A stretch of DNA of 64,000 nucleotides from Pantoea sp. BAV 3049 (GCF_009765445.1 NZ_WHOY01000031.1:710273-774272); one strand, 5' to 3'. Positions 43,102-52,640 are shown, counted from the first letter of the stretch. The notes: a model not told the origin generated them from the sequence alone. Program-made: numbers and translations.

Positions 43102-43722
43102 ATGAAACCCACGGTCGGTCGACCCAGAGAATTTGATCCGCAGGATTTGCTCAACACTGCACTGGAGTGCTTCTGGCTGCATGGTTACCGGGGCACCTCA
43201 ATGGCTGATTTGATGAAAGCCTCGGGGCTTGCCAGTGCCAGTATCTACAAACTTTATCCTGATAAGCGCACTATCTTTCTGGCGGCACTCAGACAATATA
43301 TGGACAACGGTCTGGCTCGTCTTGAGCAGCGTTATCAGCAGCTTTCCCCGGAAGAAGCGTTAAAGGAGACGCTGAGTTTTGGCGTGGAGCTTTCAACCGG
43401 CAAGGCAGGTGAAAGAGGGTGCCTCACCATTGCCACGGCGAATGAATTGCTGCCCGGAGATGACGAAATCCGCAGGCTGGTCGGGTATAAGTTCAGCGGT
43501 ATCGTCAGACACCTGACCGCCATTTTGGTGAAAGGACAGCAGGCGGGGGTATTTCGCCGCGACCAGGATGCCGCTATCCTGGCGGAAACACTGTTTATGC
43601 TGCTGGAAGGAATGAGGGTTTACGGCAAAATCCAACCGGACAGTGGTATGCTGGCCCAGGTAAATTCTTTTGTTATCAGCACAATATTGAGCCGTAACGA
43701 TAATGAAGGCAGTGGCAAATGA
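43102..43722 (+). CDS. TetR/AcrR-family repressor
   Basis: Regulator of 206 residues; HTH residues GTSMADLMKASGLASASIYKLYPDKRTIF in the N-terminus, and GCLTIATANELLPGD in the ligand domain as in the YcdC/NemR-like branch. It probably binds the palindrome at 43044-43067 and controls itself and the divergent SDR gene. The ligand is unknown. Confidence 0.88.
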   Translation: MKPTVGRPREFDPQDLLNTALECFWLHGYRGTSMADLMKASGLASASIYKLYPDKRTIFLAALRQYMDNGLARLEQRYQQLSPEEALKETLSFGVELSTGKAGERGCLTIATANELLPGDDEIRRLVGYKFSGIVRHLTAILVKGQQAGVFRRDQDAAILAETLFMLLEGMRVYGKIQPDSGMLAQVNSFVISTILSRNDNEGSGK

Positions 43723-43952
43723 CCTTGCCCATCGGCACGCAGGTACGGCGAAGAAAATCATTCCGTATCATGGTAGTGCTTAAGGTGATCGGTGCTGCCG
43801 TTACCTGTGGCTGGTTCAGCAAAGGAGTCCTGATAAAACAAGTCTTTATCTGCGATGAGCTTCTTGTTGTTGCATATCACTCTGACATCTGGCCGCTGAC
43901 GTGAACCAGATCGCAAGAAAGCATTTAAGAGAGTATGGGTAGGTCATGGTAA

Positions 43953-45008
43953 TTAGCCGATCTGCGGCTGCTTTCTTTTTCTCTTCAGCATGTCTCTGAA
44001 AGCAGGTTCGGCATATTTGGTGATAAACAACGCGATCAAATAGATCATGGTCACCACCGGGATGGACATGAACATCATCACGTAATCATTTTTGATTGCG
44101 TGATCGAGTTTCACCAGCAAGGCAATCATCAGGTTTTCATGGATCAAATAGAGTGCATAACTGACAAAACCTATCGCCGTTAAAAAAGGAGTGGAAAGGA
44201 TTTTCTCCAGTTTTGGAGAATAGAAGCTGGCAATAAATAAGATAAATGCCATCGCCAGAGGAAGCAGTACGCTAAGCCCACTGGTTTTTACATAAAAACT
44301 CAGATTTATCAGTATGGCGATAAACGTCAATCCATAATGGTATAGCTTGTCTCTGTTATGCAATCTTTCATACACCAGGCAACCAATCATAAACCAGGAG
44401 TAATGGATAAACCCAAATTTCGAGATGACATCGGCCAGCGGAGCGTAACCCATCATTTTGATCGCTGAGGCTGCTGACAGCACCAACATTGGCAGAATCA
44501 ACGCAGGCAGGCAATATTTTCTGCCTGCCAGATAATAAACAGCGCCGATCAGGATGTAAAAGACGGCTTCCACATATAACGACCAGAACGAACCTTCGAG
44601 TGATTTAAATTCCACACCACTGAGCATCGAAAGGGTCTCAGGGTTGGTGAAAATCAGTCCGGGGACCAGGTTTAACAGGGTCGGACTGCCTGCTGGTCTT
44701 TCAGGAAACAGGTTTGCCGTGAGGTAGATCATCAGACTGACAATAAACATGGCAGGAAACAATCGCAGCCATCTTTTCTTGAGGAATGAAATATAACTTT
44801 CCGATTTATCAAGCGTCATAAAAATGACGAAGCCTGAAATCATAAAAAACAACGGCACTCCAAGATAGCCAAACGCAAATAACGGAAAATCTTTAGTACG
44901 GGAGACATAATGCAGCATTTCTGGCCATCGGGAATAGGCATGAAAACCAATAACCAGCAGAATGGCTAAACCCCGCATCCCATCCAGATGTTGTATTCGT
45001 GCACGCAT
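43953..45008 (-). CDS. Acyltransferase family 3 (OafA/YrhL-type) membrane protein
   Basis: Inner-membrane O-acyltransferase of 351 residues with about ten helices. The R-x10-H catalytic motif is R12 to H23 (GMRGLAILLVIGFHAY), followed by GYLGVPLFFMISGFVIF. Such enzymes acetylate or otherwise acylate O-antigen, exopolysaccharide or periplasmic glucans. No polysaccharide genes adjoin it, so the target is open. AT-rich relative to its neighbours. Confidence 0.87.
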   Translation of the reverse strand: MRARIQHLDGMRGLAILLVIGFHAYSRWPEMLHYVSRTKDFPLFAFGYLGVPLFFMISGFVIFMTLDKSESYISFLKKRWLRLFPAMFIVSLMIYLTANLFPERPAGSPTLLNLVPGLIFTNPETLSMLSGVEFKSLEGSFWSLYVEAVFYILIGAVYYLAGRKYCLPALILPMLVLSAASAIKMMGYAPLADVISKFGFIHYSWFMIGCLVYERLHNRDKLYHYGLTFIAILINLSFYVKTSGLSVLLPLAMAFILFIASFYSPKLEKILSTPFLTAIGFVSYALYLIHENLMIALLVKLDHAIKNDYVMMFMSIPVVTMIYLIALFITKYAEPAFRDMLKRKRKQPQIG

Positions 45009-45150
45009 GATGCTTCCTGAGTGTGTCAGTGTATGTAAAGATGAGTTACATTATCATTAAGAGATCGTAAATTTCTATCCGAATTACTCCTAAAGAGTGA
45101 GCAGGTATTTGAGTACAGACTGGTCTTAAGATGCTGTCATATTTTATTTA

Positions 45151-45172
45151 TTGGATCTGACAAAAGATCCAA
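45151..45172. other. Perfect inverted repeat upstream of the acyltransferase gene
   Basis: TTGGATCT-GACAAA-AGATCCAA in the 249-base gap between the AraC-type and acyltransferase genes, 143 bases before the latter. No T-run on either side, so it is either an operator or an end hairpin for the AraC-type gene. Confidence 0.45.
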
Positions 45173-45257
45173 CAATTAATGTGTTAAAAACGCCAATAAA
45201 TTTTCTCAGCAAGGATTTTGGGCGGAGGCAGCCGCGTTTAAGGCTGTTTATTAATGC

Positions 45258-46166
45258 TTAATGGCTGGTTACCTCTTCGCGAGCGTACCGGGCTGGAGGC
45301 AGACCAACATAGCGGGTAAATGCCACACTGAAGGCGCTGGCCGAGCTGTAACCCACGCGCTGGGCGATTTCGGCCATTCCCACACCCTGTTCCCGCAGCA
45401 GATTTTTTGCCAGAGCCATTCGCCAGGCCAGCAGATACTCCATCGGGGCAATGCCCATCGCGCGGCGAAAACGTTCAAAGAAAGCCGATCGGGACAGCGA
45501 AGCCGCTTTTGCCAGCTGGGCTACCGTCCAGGGGTGAGTGGGGAGTTCATGCATACTGCGGATTGCCACGGCCAGCCGCTCATCAGCCAGACCGCGAACC
45601 AGCCCGGGTGCTGAACCTGATATTGCGGTGGAACGTAATGCCTCAATCAGCATCACTTCCAGCAGTCGTGACAACACCACTTCACGGGCCGGGCGTTGTG
45701 CGCGGGACTCATCAATGACCAGTTGAACCAGAGTGGTCAGCCTGCCGACGCCACGAACATGCACCAGTTTTGGTAACAGTGACACCAGCAAAGCTGCATC
45801 CGGGGAGGCAAACTGACAATGCCCCACCAGCGACTGTACATCTCTGGGGCCATTTTGCTCGCCAAGACGAAATTCGCCATTCGGCAGCATAACAGGTGCC
45901 GTTTCAAAATGCCCCGGAGGTGGTGCGATGGCGCTGCTCATGGTAAAGCCCTGAACGGAGGGGATCAGAACAAAATCCCCCTGATGCAGAGCAAGAGGAG
46001 GGTGACCATCAACAGTCAGACAGGAAGATCCTTCCAGCACCACGCAGTAAAAAGGATCGCCAAACTCAGCACGCTGCACGCGCCATTGACCTGCACCGTT
46101 CACCACTTTTGAAAAACGGGCGGCGGGCTGCAGCAACGTCACGACTTCAGTCAGTGGATCGATCAT
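45258..46166 (-). CDS. AraC-family regulator with cupin-type N-terminal domain
   Basis: Regulator of 302 residues; the N-terminal cupin-like sensor (QRAEFGDPFYCVVLEGSSCLTVDG) belongs to the AraC_binding type found in many oxidoreductase regulators, and the C-terminal double HTH (TVAQLAKAASLSRSAFFERFRRAMG; MAEIAQRVGYSSASAFSVAFTRYVG) is intact. It is divergent from a P-loop gene; its target is not evident. Confidence 0.88.
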   Translation of the reverse strand: MIDPLTEVVTLLQPAARFSKVVNGAGQWRVQRAEFGDPFYCVVLEGSSCLTVDGHPPLALHQGDFVLIPSVQGFTMSSAIAPPPGHFETAPVMLPNGEFRLGEQNGPRDVQSLVGHCQFASPDAALLVSLLPKLVHVRGVGRLTTLVQLVIDESRAQRPAREVVLSRLLEVMLIEALRSTAISGSAPGLVRGLADERLAVAIRSMHELPTHPWTVAQLAKAASLSRSAFFERFRRAMGIAPMEYLLAWRMALAKNLLREQGVGMAEIAQRVGYSSASAFSVAFTRYVGLPPARYAREEVTSH

Positions 46167-46285
46167 TTCAGGACTCCAGCGAAAGAAAAGGGGGCATAAA
46201 ATTTTACCCGTCCGGTCTCACTTATACCACGCCGGGGGTTTTATGCTATTTTTATGCAATGAAAAAATCATCAGGATGATGTGTG

Positions 46286-46831
46286 ATGAAAAGAGTGGTG
46301 ATCATTGGTAGCCCAGGCGCGGGTAAATCAACCGCTGCACTCAGGCTTGCTGCAATAACCAGGCTTCCGGTTATCCATCTGGACCAGCATTTCTGGTCTC
46401 CGGGTTGGGTGGAAACAGAAAAGAGCCGTTGGTATGAGAAGGTACAGGCTCTGGTCACCACGCCGCAGTGGATCATGGATGGCAATTACGGCAGCACACT
46501 GGACCAACGGCTTTCGGTCGCTGATACGCTGATCTGGCTGGATTATTCATCCCTGACCTGTTTGCGTCGTATCCTGATGCGTACGATAAAATATTGGGGA
46601 AAAACACGGCCAGATATTGGTGAAGGCTGTCCCGAGAGGTTCGACTGGGCCTTTCTGAAGTTTGCGCTGAATTACCGGCGTGATAAACGCAGGCGTGATC
46701 AGCAGAAGGTTAAGGCTTTCAGCGGTAAAACATGGCAGTTCACGTCACCAAAAGCGCTTGAGGAATTTTTGTCTGCTCTGGCTTCAGAGTCCGGCATTAC
46801 TCCGAATGACATCTCTGATAATCCCCTGTAA
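46286..46831 (+). CDS. P-loop NTPase, adenylate-kinase-like topology modulation protein family
   Basis: Small P-loop protein of 181 residues. Walker A is GSPGAGKST at residues 8-16; LDQHFWSPGWVETEKSRW and IMDGNYGSTLDQRLSVADTLIWLD are typical of FlaR-like small kinases. The second methionine (46286) is preferred because AGGA lies about ten bases upstream. It probably phosphorylates a nucleotide or small metabolite, but no function is established. The luciferase-like gene follows after 14 bases. Confidence 0.75.
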   Translation: MKRVVIIGSPGAGKSTAALRLAAITRLPVIHLDQHFWSPGWVETEKSRWYEKVQALVTTPQWIMDGNYGSTLDQRLSVADTLIWLDYSSLTCLRRILMRTIKYWGKTRPDIGEGCPERFDWAFLKFALNYRRDKRRRDQQKVKAFSGKTWQFTSPKALEEFLSALASESGITPNDISDNPL

Positions 46832-46845
46832 GGAAGAAATTTAGC

Positions 46846-47868
46846 ATGAAAAACATAGGATTTCTTTCATTTGGCCACTGGACGCCATCGCCGCATTCGG
46901 CCACCCGTTCCGCAGCTGATGCGCTGTTACAGTCCATCGATCTGGCGGTAGCCGCTGAGGAACTGGGGGCAGATGGTGCCTATTTCCGTGTGCACCATTT
47001 TGCCCGCCAGCTCAGCGCGCCTTTCCCATTGTTAGCTGCGGTGGCCGCCCGGACTAAAAAGATTGAAATTGGCACCGGCGTCATCGACATGCGTTATGAA
47101 AATCCACTCTATATGGCGGAAGACGCAGGAGTGGCGGATCTGATCAGCGGTGGTCGCCTGCAGTTAGGTATCAGCCGGGGTTCACCGGAACAGGTGGTGG
47201 AAGGCTGGCGCTATTTTGGTTATGCCCCACAGGAAGGGGAAAGCGATGCAGATATGGGTCGTCGCCATACCGAAGCCTTGCTGGAAGCACTGCGCGGCAA
47301 AGGCTTTGCCAAACCAAACCCGCAGCCAATGTTCCCGAATCCGCCGGGCCTGTTAAGGCCTGAACCGTTTTCCGAAGGGCTGCGAGAACGTATCTGGTGG
47401 GGATCCGGTTCCAATGCCACCTCTGTCTGGGCCGCTAAGCTGGGGATGAATCTGCAAAGCTCGACGCTGAAGGATGATGAAACCGGCGAGCCGTTCCATA
47501 TTCAGCAGGCTAAACAGATCCGCGTATACCGTGAGGTGTGGAAGGAAGTTGGGCATGCGCGCGAGCCACGAGTGTCCGTAAGCCGCAGCATCTTCGCGCT
47601 GATGAACGATACCGACCGGGCTTATTTTGGTGCCAGCGGGCAGGGTGGCGATCAGGTAGGCTATCTGGATGAGAAAACGCGGGCGATCTTTGGCCGCAGC
47701 TATGCAGCAGAGCCGGAGCAGCTGATTGCGCAACTGGCGAAAGACGAAGCGATTGCTGAAGCGGATACGCTGTTGCTGACCATCCCGAACCAGCTGGGTG
47801 TGGATTATTGCGCCCACGTGCTGGAAGCGATCCTGAAACACGTTGCCCCCGCTCTGGGCTGGCGCTGA
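46846..47868 (+). CDS. LLM-class flavin-dependent oxidoreductase
   Basis: Luciferase-like monooxygenase-fold protein of 340 residues. SFGHWTPSPHSATRSA, then GAYFRVHHFARQLSAPFPLLAAVAARTKKIEIGTGVIDMRYENPLYMAEDA and RLQLGISRGSPEQV are standard for the group. Uses reduced flavin from a separate reductase. Substrate unknown. AAGGAAG precedes the ATG. Confidence 0.88.
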   Translation: MKNIGFLSFGHWTPSPHSATRSAADALLQSIDLAVAAEELGADGAYFRVHHFARQLSAPFPLLAAVAARTKKIEIGTGVIDMRYENPLYMAEDAGVADLISGGRLQLGISRGSPEQVVEGWRYFGYAPQEGESDADMGRRHTEALLEALRGKGFAKPNPQPMFPNPPGLLRPEPFSEGLRERIWWGSGSNATSVWAAKLGMNLQSSTLKDDETGEPFHIQQAKQIRVYREVWKEVGHAREPRVSVSRSIFALMNDTDRAYFGASGQGGDQVGYLDEKTRAIFGRSYAAEPEQLIAQLAKDEAIAEADTLLLTIPNQLGVDYCAHVLEAILKHVAPALGWR

Positions 47869-47927
47869 GTCCTGACTGGCTGGTATTGAAGTTCTGTCAC
47901 GCGGCACATATTTCCCAGCGTTAAAAT

Positions 47928-48830
47928 TTATTCATGAAATGCCGGAGTGTTCCTGATTTGCAGGATATTTTTCAAATCTGAAGATGGGGAGAGACCAAAA
48001 TAACGAGCATATTCGCGGCTGAATTGCGTATGGCTCTGATAACCTACCGAATGCGCAATGGCTGTAATACTGCCGCTGGTCGTGGCTAACTTCAATCGTG
48101 CCTGCATCAGGCGAACACGCTTTTGATACTGGACAGGGCTGAGCGCGGTGATCGCCTGAAAATGGCGATGAAATGCTGAAACGCTTAACGCCGCCATGGC
48201 GGCCAGCTCTTCTACCCGCACGGCTTGCATATAGTTTTGTTTCAGCCAGTTAATCACCTTACAGATGCGGGCAAGATGCGATTCCGGCGTGGCAATATCA
48301 CGCAGCATCCAGCCCTGCGGCCCCTGAAGAACCCGGAATAAAATTTCCCGTTCATATGCAGGAGCTAAAGCCGAAATTTCCTCTGGCTTGTTGAGCAGTC
48401 GCAGCATTCTCACCCAGGCATCGAGCAATTCACACGTAACCGGAGCGACAGAAAATCCGGCGTTATAAGGAGACGCTTTACCTGAATCCGGCATGCCATC
48501 CAGTAATTCAGCAACAATCTCAGGCTTTGGCGTCAGACTCACCGCAAGATAGGGTGCCCCGGTTCGCTCATCGGCAAAAACCTTGCCGACGGCGGGCAGA
48601 TCCACCGACATCACAAAATAGGTGGCAGGATTGTATTGCCACATTTTATCTCCCACCGTCATGCTCTTGGAGCCCGTTAGTATCAGATTAATCATCGGCT
48701 CACAGACAGCAGTAAGCCGGTGCTCAGGAATTTCCCCCTGAACCATTGCGATACGCGGTATAGCGGTTTCGGTGATTTTATTCCCGGCTTTTGAAGCCAA
48801 CAGGCGCAGTTCAGCTAATTCATTTTCCAT
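47928..48830 (-). CDS. AraC-family regulator (YqhC-like)
   Basis: Regulator of 300 residues with the AraC_N type I domain (AVCEPMINLILTGSKSMTVGD; PYLAVSLTPKPEIVAELL) and a C-terminal double HTH (VEELAAMAALSVSAFHRHFQAITALSPVQYQK; AIAHSVGYQSHTQFSREYARYFGLSP). Relatives sense aldehydes. It is divergent from the remnant of an SDR gene, probably its former target. Confidence 0.88.
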   Translation of the reverse strand: MENELAELRLLASKAGNKITETAIPRIAMVQGEIPEHRLTAVCEPMINLILTGSKSMTVGDKMWQYNPATYFVMSVDLPAVGKVFADERTGAPYLAVSLTPKPEIVAELLDGMPDSGKASPYNAGFSVAPVTCELLDAWVRMLRLLNKPEEISALAPAYEREILFRVLQGPQGWMLRDIATPESHLARICKVINWLKQNYMQAVRVEELAAMAALSVSAFHRHFQAITALSPVQYQKRVRLMQARLKLATTSGSITAIAHSVGYQSHTQFSREYARYFGLSPSSDLKNILQIRNTPAFHE

Positions 48831-48967
48831 CCTGATTGAATAACACGGTGTGGGTTCGGCAACAAGATAAAAGCAGGATTAGGCAAATATCAGAGAGAAT
48901 TACAGGAGTCAGCGTCCGGGGCAGGGCGTAGCCTGATATACGTCATCCTTATCTTTCAGGAGCTTTC

Positions 48968-49121
48968 ATGAAAAATGTTCTGATTACCGGCGGAAGCCGC
49001 GGCATTTGGCCGGGTTGGTGACCCTGACGAAGTTGCCCGTGTTATCGCCGGTTTACTGTCTGCCGACTATGGCTGGATTAATGCCCAGACGATAGAAGTC
49101 ACGGGCGGTTATAGTATTTGA
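48968..49121 (+). pseudogene. Short-chain dehydrogenase remnant with a large internal deletion
   Basis: Reading from the ATG at 48968 gives MKNVLITGGSRGI, the SDR cofactor motif, then WPGW and a stop. A second frame starting about 49009 gives GRVGDPDEVARVIAGLLSAD and ends in INAQTIEVTGGYSI, the usual SDR C-terminus. About 180 middle residues, including the active site, are gone, and the ends are out of frame. AGGAG lies before the ATG. The gene is dead. Confidence 0.85.
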
Positions 49122-49134
49122 TTGCGGAGTTTTT

Positions 49135-49536
49135 ATGCTTGACCACATCTTTATTACGGTAAGCGATACTGAGCGCTCAATCGCTTTTTATGAGCGTGTT
49201 CTGCCCCTTCTCGGCATCACCAACCGTCATGATTATGACGGCAACAATGGCCCATCAGGCCATCCTGACCTCAAGGGATTTGGTGCCAATGGACGCGTAT
49301 TTTTCTGGCTAAGATCGGGCACGCCTTACCCTCAGGCCGTGCATATCGGGTTTGTGGCAGATTCCGAAACCAGGGTGAATCAGGCTTACGCAGAGGCAAT
49401 TGCGGCAGGTGCAGCAGAGATCCATCCGCCTGGTGCTCAGCTGCACTATGACCCGCGCTATTACGCCGCCCAGGTGAGAGACCCGGATGGATACAGTCTG
49501 GAGTTTGTCTATAAAAGCTGGCAGCACGGACGCTGA
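49135..49536 (+). CDS. VOC-family (glyoxalase/bleomycin-resistance fold) protein
   Basis: Metal-dependent VOC-fold protein of 133 residues with two beta-alpha-beta halves: MLDHIFITVSDTERSIAFYERVLPLLG first, then AVHIGFVADSETRVNQAYAEAIAAGAAE and VRDPDGYSLEFVYKSW. Likely metal ligands are H4, the histidine of VHIGF and the glutamate of LEFV. GCGGAG lies upstream of the ATG. Begins 13 bases after the SDR remnant, so it was probably its operon partner. Substrate unknown. Confidence 0.87.
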   Translation: MLDHIFITVSDTERSIAFYERVLPLLGITNRHDYDGNNGPSGHPDLKGFGANGRVFFWLRSGTPYPQAVHIGFVADSETRVNQAYAEAIAAGAAEIHPPGAQLHYDPRYYAAQVRDPDGYSLEFVYKSWQHGR

Positions 49537-49916
49537 AAGCATGATTCCGCGAGGTAATATCTCGAGTGTAACCCGGGTAATGCCAACTCTCATTACCTTT
49601 CAAAGATGCAATACCTTTATGAAAAAGCTCATCTTCACTGGCGACGGGTGAAATAACATAAAATTAACGTTATTGAGTGTCACTATCCTGTATTCATTGA
49701 GGCGAGAATGGCTGTTCACGCTTTTGTTCTGCTTAAAAAGAAATAATCGGCGATTTGTAAAAATCTGTTTTATTTGCAAAGGTTATTATTTGCCTGCCAC
49801 CACCCGCCGCCAGGCTAAGCGCGAACCTGTTAGGTTTTATACTACGATAAAGCCACTACTTTTCTGTCCGACCGCAGAGGGTAACATGGTCAGTACACTC
49901 ACAGAGGAGGTCGCTC
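49537..49916. other. 380-base gap holding a terminator and otherwise no recognisable gene
   Basis: Apart from the terminator at 49576-49600, I see AT-rich sequence leading to the promoter and GAGGAGG ribosome site of the epimerase gene. A 99-codon frame here overlaps the next gene out of frame, lacks a ribosome site and has no family likeness. Confidence 0.5.
49576..49600 (+). terminator. Intrinsic terminator after the VOC gene
   Basis: Perfect seven-base stem GGTAATG / CATTACC, loop of eight, then TTT, 40 bases after the stop. Confidence 0.7.
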
Positions 49917-50801
49917 ATGCTTGTATTTCTCACTGGTGCAACCGGTTTTATCGGCTCACGAATCGTTCCTGAACTGCAGGCCGCTGGCCATCAGGTGCTC
50001 GGGTTGACCCGATCGGATGTCGGAGCTGAAGCCCTGAAGGCAGCGGGCGTTGAAGTTTGTCGCGGCACACTCGAAGATCCTGCCAGCATTGCCGCAGGTG
50101 CTGCACGAGCTGATGCCGTGATCCATACCGCTTTCGACCATGACTTTTCACGTTTTGTTGCCAACTGCGAAAAAGATGTCCGCGTGATCACCGCGCTGGC
50201 TGAAGCGCTGAAAGGGAGCAACCGGCCGCTGATCATCACTTCCGGCACCGGGATGGGTAATGCCGGTAGAGGAGGTCCTGCCACGGAAGATGTCTTTAAT
50301 GCTGACGATCCTAACCCGCGCAAGGCATCGGAAGTTACCGGCAATAAATTTCTGGATGCCGGTCAGGATGTGCGCGTAATGCGTTTGCCGCAGGTGCATG
50401 ACACATTCCGTCAGGGGCTGATTTCGCCCTATATCGATATCGCCAGAGAAAAGGGCGTGGCCGCTTACGTGGCGGAAGGCAATAACTGCTGGCCCGCAGC
50501 CCACGTGTTGGATGTGGCGAAGCTGTACGTGATGGCGCTGGATAAGGGGCAGAAAGGGGCGCGCTATCATGCGGTGGCCGAGGAAGCGATCTCATCCCGC
50601 CAGATTGCAGAAGTCGTTGCCAAAGGGCTGGGCATTCCGGCTGTTTCCATTACACCAGATGAAGCTCAGCAGCACTTCGGCTGGTTCGCGATGTTTGCCG
50701 GGATGGATCTTCGTGCTTCCGGGCGCTGGACTCAGCAGCAGATGGGCTGGCAGCCAACCGGTCCGGGACTGATTGACGATCTGTCGCGGATGAAATATTA
50801 G
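49917..50801 (+). CDS. NAD-dependent epimerase/dehydratase-like (atypical SDR) protein
   Basis: Extended/atypical SDR of 294 residues. The cofactor motif is LTGATGFIG at residues 5-13; DAVIHTAFDHDFSRFVANCEKDV and ITSGTGMG follow. The classic Y-x3-K is not visible, as in many members of this NmrA/epimerase-like group. A strong GAGGAGG precedes the ATG. Substrate unknown. Confidence 0.86.
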   Translation: MLVFLTGATGFIGSRIVPELQAAGHQVLGLTRSDVGAEALKAAGVEVCRGTLEDPASIAAGAARADAVIHTAFDHDFSRFVANCEKDVRVITALAEALKGSNRPLIITSGTGMGNAGRGGPATEDVFNADDPNPRKASEVTGNKFLDAGQDVRVMRLPQVHDTFRQGLISPYIDIAREKGVAAYVAEGNNCWPAAHVLDVAKLYVMALDKGQKGARYHAVAEEAISSRQIAEVVAKGLGIPAVSITPDEAQQHFGWFAMFAGMDLRASGRWTQQQMGWQPTGPGLIDDLSRMKY

Positions 50802-50812
50802 GTCAGTAACAG

Positions 50813-50837
50813 AGCGGTTGCCAGACTGGCAACCGCT
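50813..50837 (+). terminator. Strong hairpin after the epimerase gene
   Basis: Perfect eleven-base stem AGCGGTTGCCA / TGGCAACCGCT with loop GAC, 11 bases after the stop. No T-run, so it may act with Rho or protect the mRNA end. Confidence 0.6.
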
Positions 50838-50975
50838 GACGAAATAATAATTTACAACCGACCTAATGCCATAACTTTCTGACAGCTAACTCCAGGAGTA
50901 GAGTATTTTAAGTCGCCTTTAAAAAGGCCGGAAGTTTAACAATTCAATCTGCAGAAATTAGTAAAGGATTACTAT

Positions 50976-52478
50976 ATGAAAGGAAACACACCTGACCATT
51001 TGCGTCGACTGTTATTGAAAGTGCCTCTAATGGCTCCCATCCTGAGCACCTTGCCTGCCTCGGCAGCAGGCAATGCGGTGATACAATCCACTGATAAAAA
51101 ACATCTTTCAACCATCCCCGCCTCAGGCAGCACGCTATTGCTGAAGAATGCAGAAGTGATTGTCACCATGGATGAAAAACGCCGGGAAATAAAAAACGGC
51201 AATATCTATATTAAAGACAATATCATTGTCGCGATTGGGAATGAACAGAATATTCCCACAACTGCCGATCGCGTAATTGATTTAAAAGGGCACATTGTTA
51301 TCCCCGGCCTGATTAATACGCACCACCATATGTACCAGAGCCTCACTCGTGTTATCCCCAACGCACAGGATGGCGAATTATTTAAATGGCTGACGACGCT
51401 CTATCCAATCTGGGAACGTCTGACGCCGGAAATGATGAAAATTGCCACTAAAACCTCAATGGCAGAACTGATGCTGTCCGGTTGCACTACCAGCAGCGAT
51501 CACCAGTATGTCTATCCAAACGGCATTAAACTTGACCACAGCATTGAAGCCGCTCAGGAGATGGGCATGCGTTTCCATGCCTGTCGCGGCAGCATGAGCG
51601 TCGGGCGCAAGCAGGGCGGATTACCGCCGGATTCTATCGTTGAAGATGAAGCCCTGATCCTGGAAGACACCCAGCGCGTGATTGAACAGTTCCATGACGC
51701 CAGCCGGGGTTCAATGCTGCGCATCGTGGTCGCGCCGTGTTCTCCGTTCTCGGTCAGCGAGCAGCTGATGCGCGAATCCGCGAAGCTGGCCCGCGCGCAC
51801 GGCGTTTCCATGCATACTCACCTGGCTGAAAACGTCAGTGACATTGAGTACAGCAAAAAAACGTTTAACAAAACGCCGGCTCAGTATGTGGAAGATCTGG
51901 AGTGGGTGGGTCATGACGTCTGGCATGCGCACTGCGTCAAGCTGGATGATTACGGTATCAAACTCTTTGCCCGCACCGGTACCGGCGTGGCGCACTGTCC
52001 CTGCTCGAACATGCGTCTTGGTTCCGGTATTGCGCCGGTCAGGCACATGCTGGATGCAGGGATGCATGTCGGGATGGGGGTTGATGGCTCCGCATCCAAT
52101 GACAGCTCCGACATGATCGCCGAAGTTCGTCAGGCGCTGTTGCTGCAACGTGTGGGATTTGGTCCGGATGCGCTGACTGCCCGCGAGGCGTTGGAGATTG
52201 CCACGCTGGGTGGGGCGAAAAACCTTAATCGTGATGATATTGGCGCGCTGGCACCGGGAATGATGGCTGACATGGCGATTTTCCGGCTGGACGCTATCGG
52301 TATGGCGGGCGCCAATCACGATCCGGTTGCCGGGCTGGTATTCTGTAACCCGGGCAGCGTGGCTTACAGCATCATCAACGGCCGGGTAGTGGTAGAAGAG
52401 GGCAAAGTTGTTACCGCTGATATGCCGGTAGTCATTGAGCACCACAACAAGCTGGCGCTGAAGCTGGTAGCCGGCTGA
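50976..52478 (+). CDS. Amidohydrolase, 8-oxoguanine/triazine deaminase-like, with Tat-like signal
   Basis: Metal-dependent deaminase of 500 residues. The amidohydrolase metal sites are visible: H-x-H in INTHHHMYQSLTR (H116, H118), MHTHLAEN, and the aspartate in GVDGSASNDSSDMI, a segment typical of 8-oxoguanine deaminases and hydroxyatrazine hydrolases. Cytoplasmic relatives start near residue 52 of this protein. The extra N-terminus has twin arginines (R10-R11, LRRLLLK), a hydrophobic stretch and PASAAG, which looks like a Tat signal with a cleavage site. It may thus act in the periplasm. A terminator lies downstream. Confidence 0.82.
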   Translation: MKGNTPDHLRRLLLKVPLMAPILSTLPASAAGNAVIQSTDKKHLSTIPASGSTLLLKNAEVIVTMDEKRREIKNGNIYIKDNIIVAIGNEQNIPTTADRVIDLKGHIVIPGLINTHHHMYQSLTRVIPNAQDGELFKWLTTLYPIWERLTPEMMKIATKTSMAELMLSGCTTSSDHQYVYPNGIKLDHSIEAAQEMGMRFHACRGSMSVGRKQGGLPPDSIVEDEALILEDTQRVIEQFHDASRGSMLRIVVAPCSPFSVSEQLMRESAKLARAHGVSMHTHLAENVSDIEYSKKTFNKTPAQYVEDLEWVGHDVWHAHCVKLDDYGIKLFARTGTGVAHCPCSNMRLGSGIAPVRHMLDAGMHVGMGVDGSASNDSSDMIAEVRQALLLQRVGFGPDALTAREALEIATLGGAKNLNRDDIGALAPGMMADMAIFRLDAIGMAGANHDPVAGLVFCNPGSVAYSIINGRVVVEEGKVVTADMPVVIEHHNKLALKLVAG

Positions 52479-52623
52479 TGGTGGAGTCGCTCTTAAGTCA
52501 GAGCGGAGTCGGGGTAATACCGCCACACAGCATATTACCCCGACTGATGCACCACACCGTGTATTGGCCCGTTTAACAGGGTTTACCGAACAGATTCAGC
52601 TGTGTATGATGACCGCAGACATC

Positions 52624-52640
52624 AGGGCCATTGCCCTTTT
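52624..52640 (+). terminator. Short intrinsic terminator before the CynX-type gene
   Basis: AGGGC-CATT-GCCCT followed by TTT, about 145 bases after the amidohydrolase stop. GTTAACGTTAAC lies just downstream (52649-52660) and may be an operator for the carrier gene. Confidence 0.6.

Noticed and set aside
43719..43904. A 61-codon frame after the TetR gene
   Set aside because: No ribosome site and no family likeness; overlaps the TetR stop by four bases by chance.
49673..49972. A 99-codon frame in the gap before the epimerase gene
   Set aside because: Runs out of frame into a gene with a strong ribosome site, and its own start has none.
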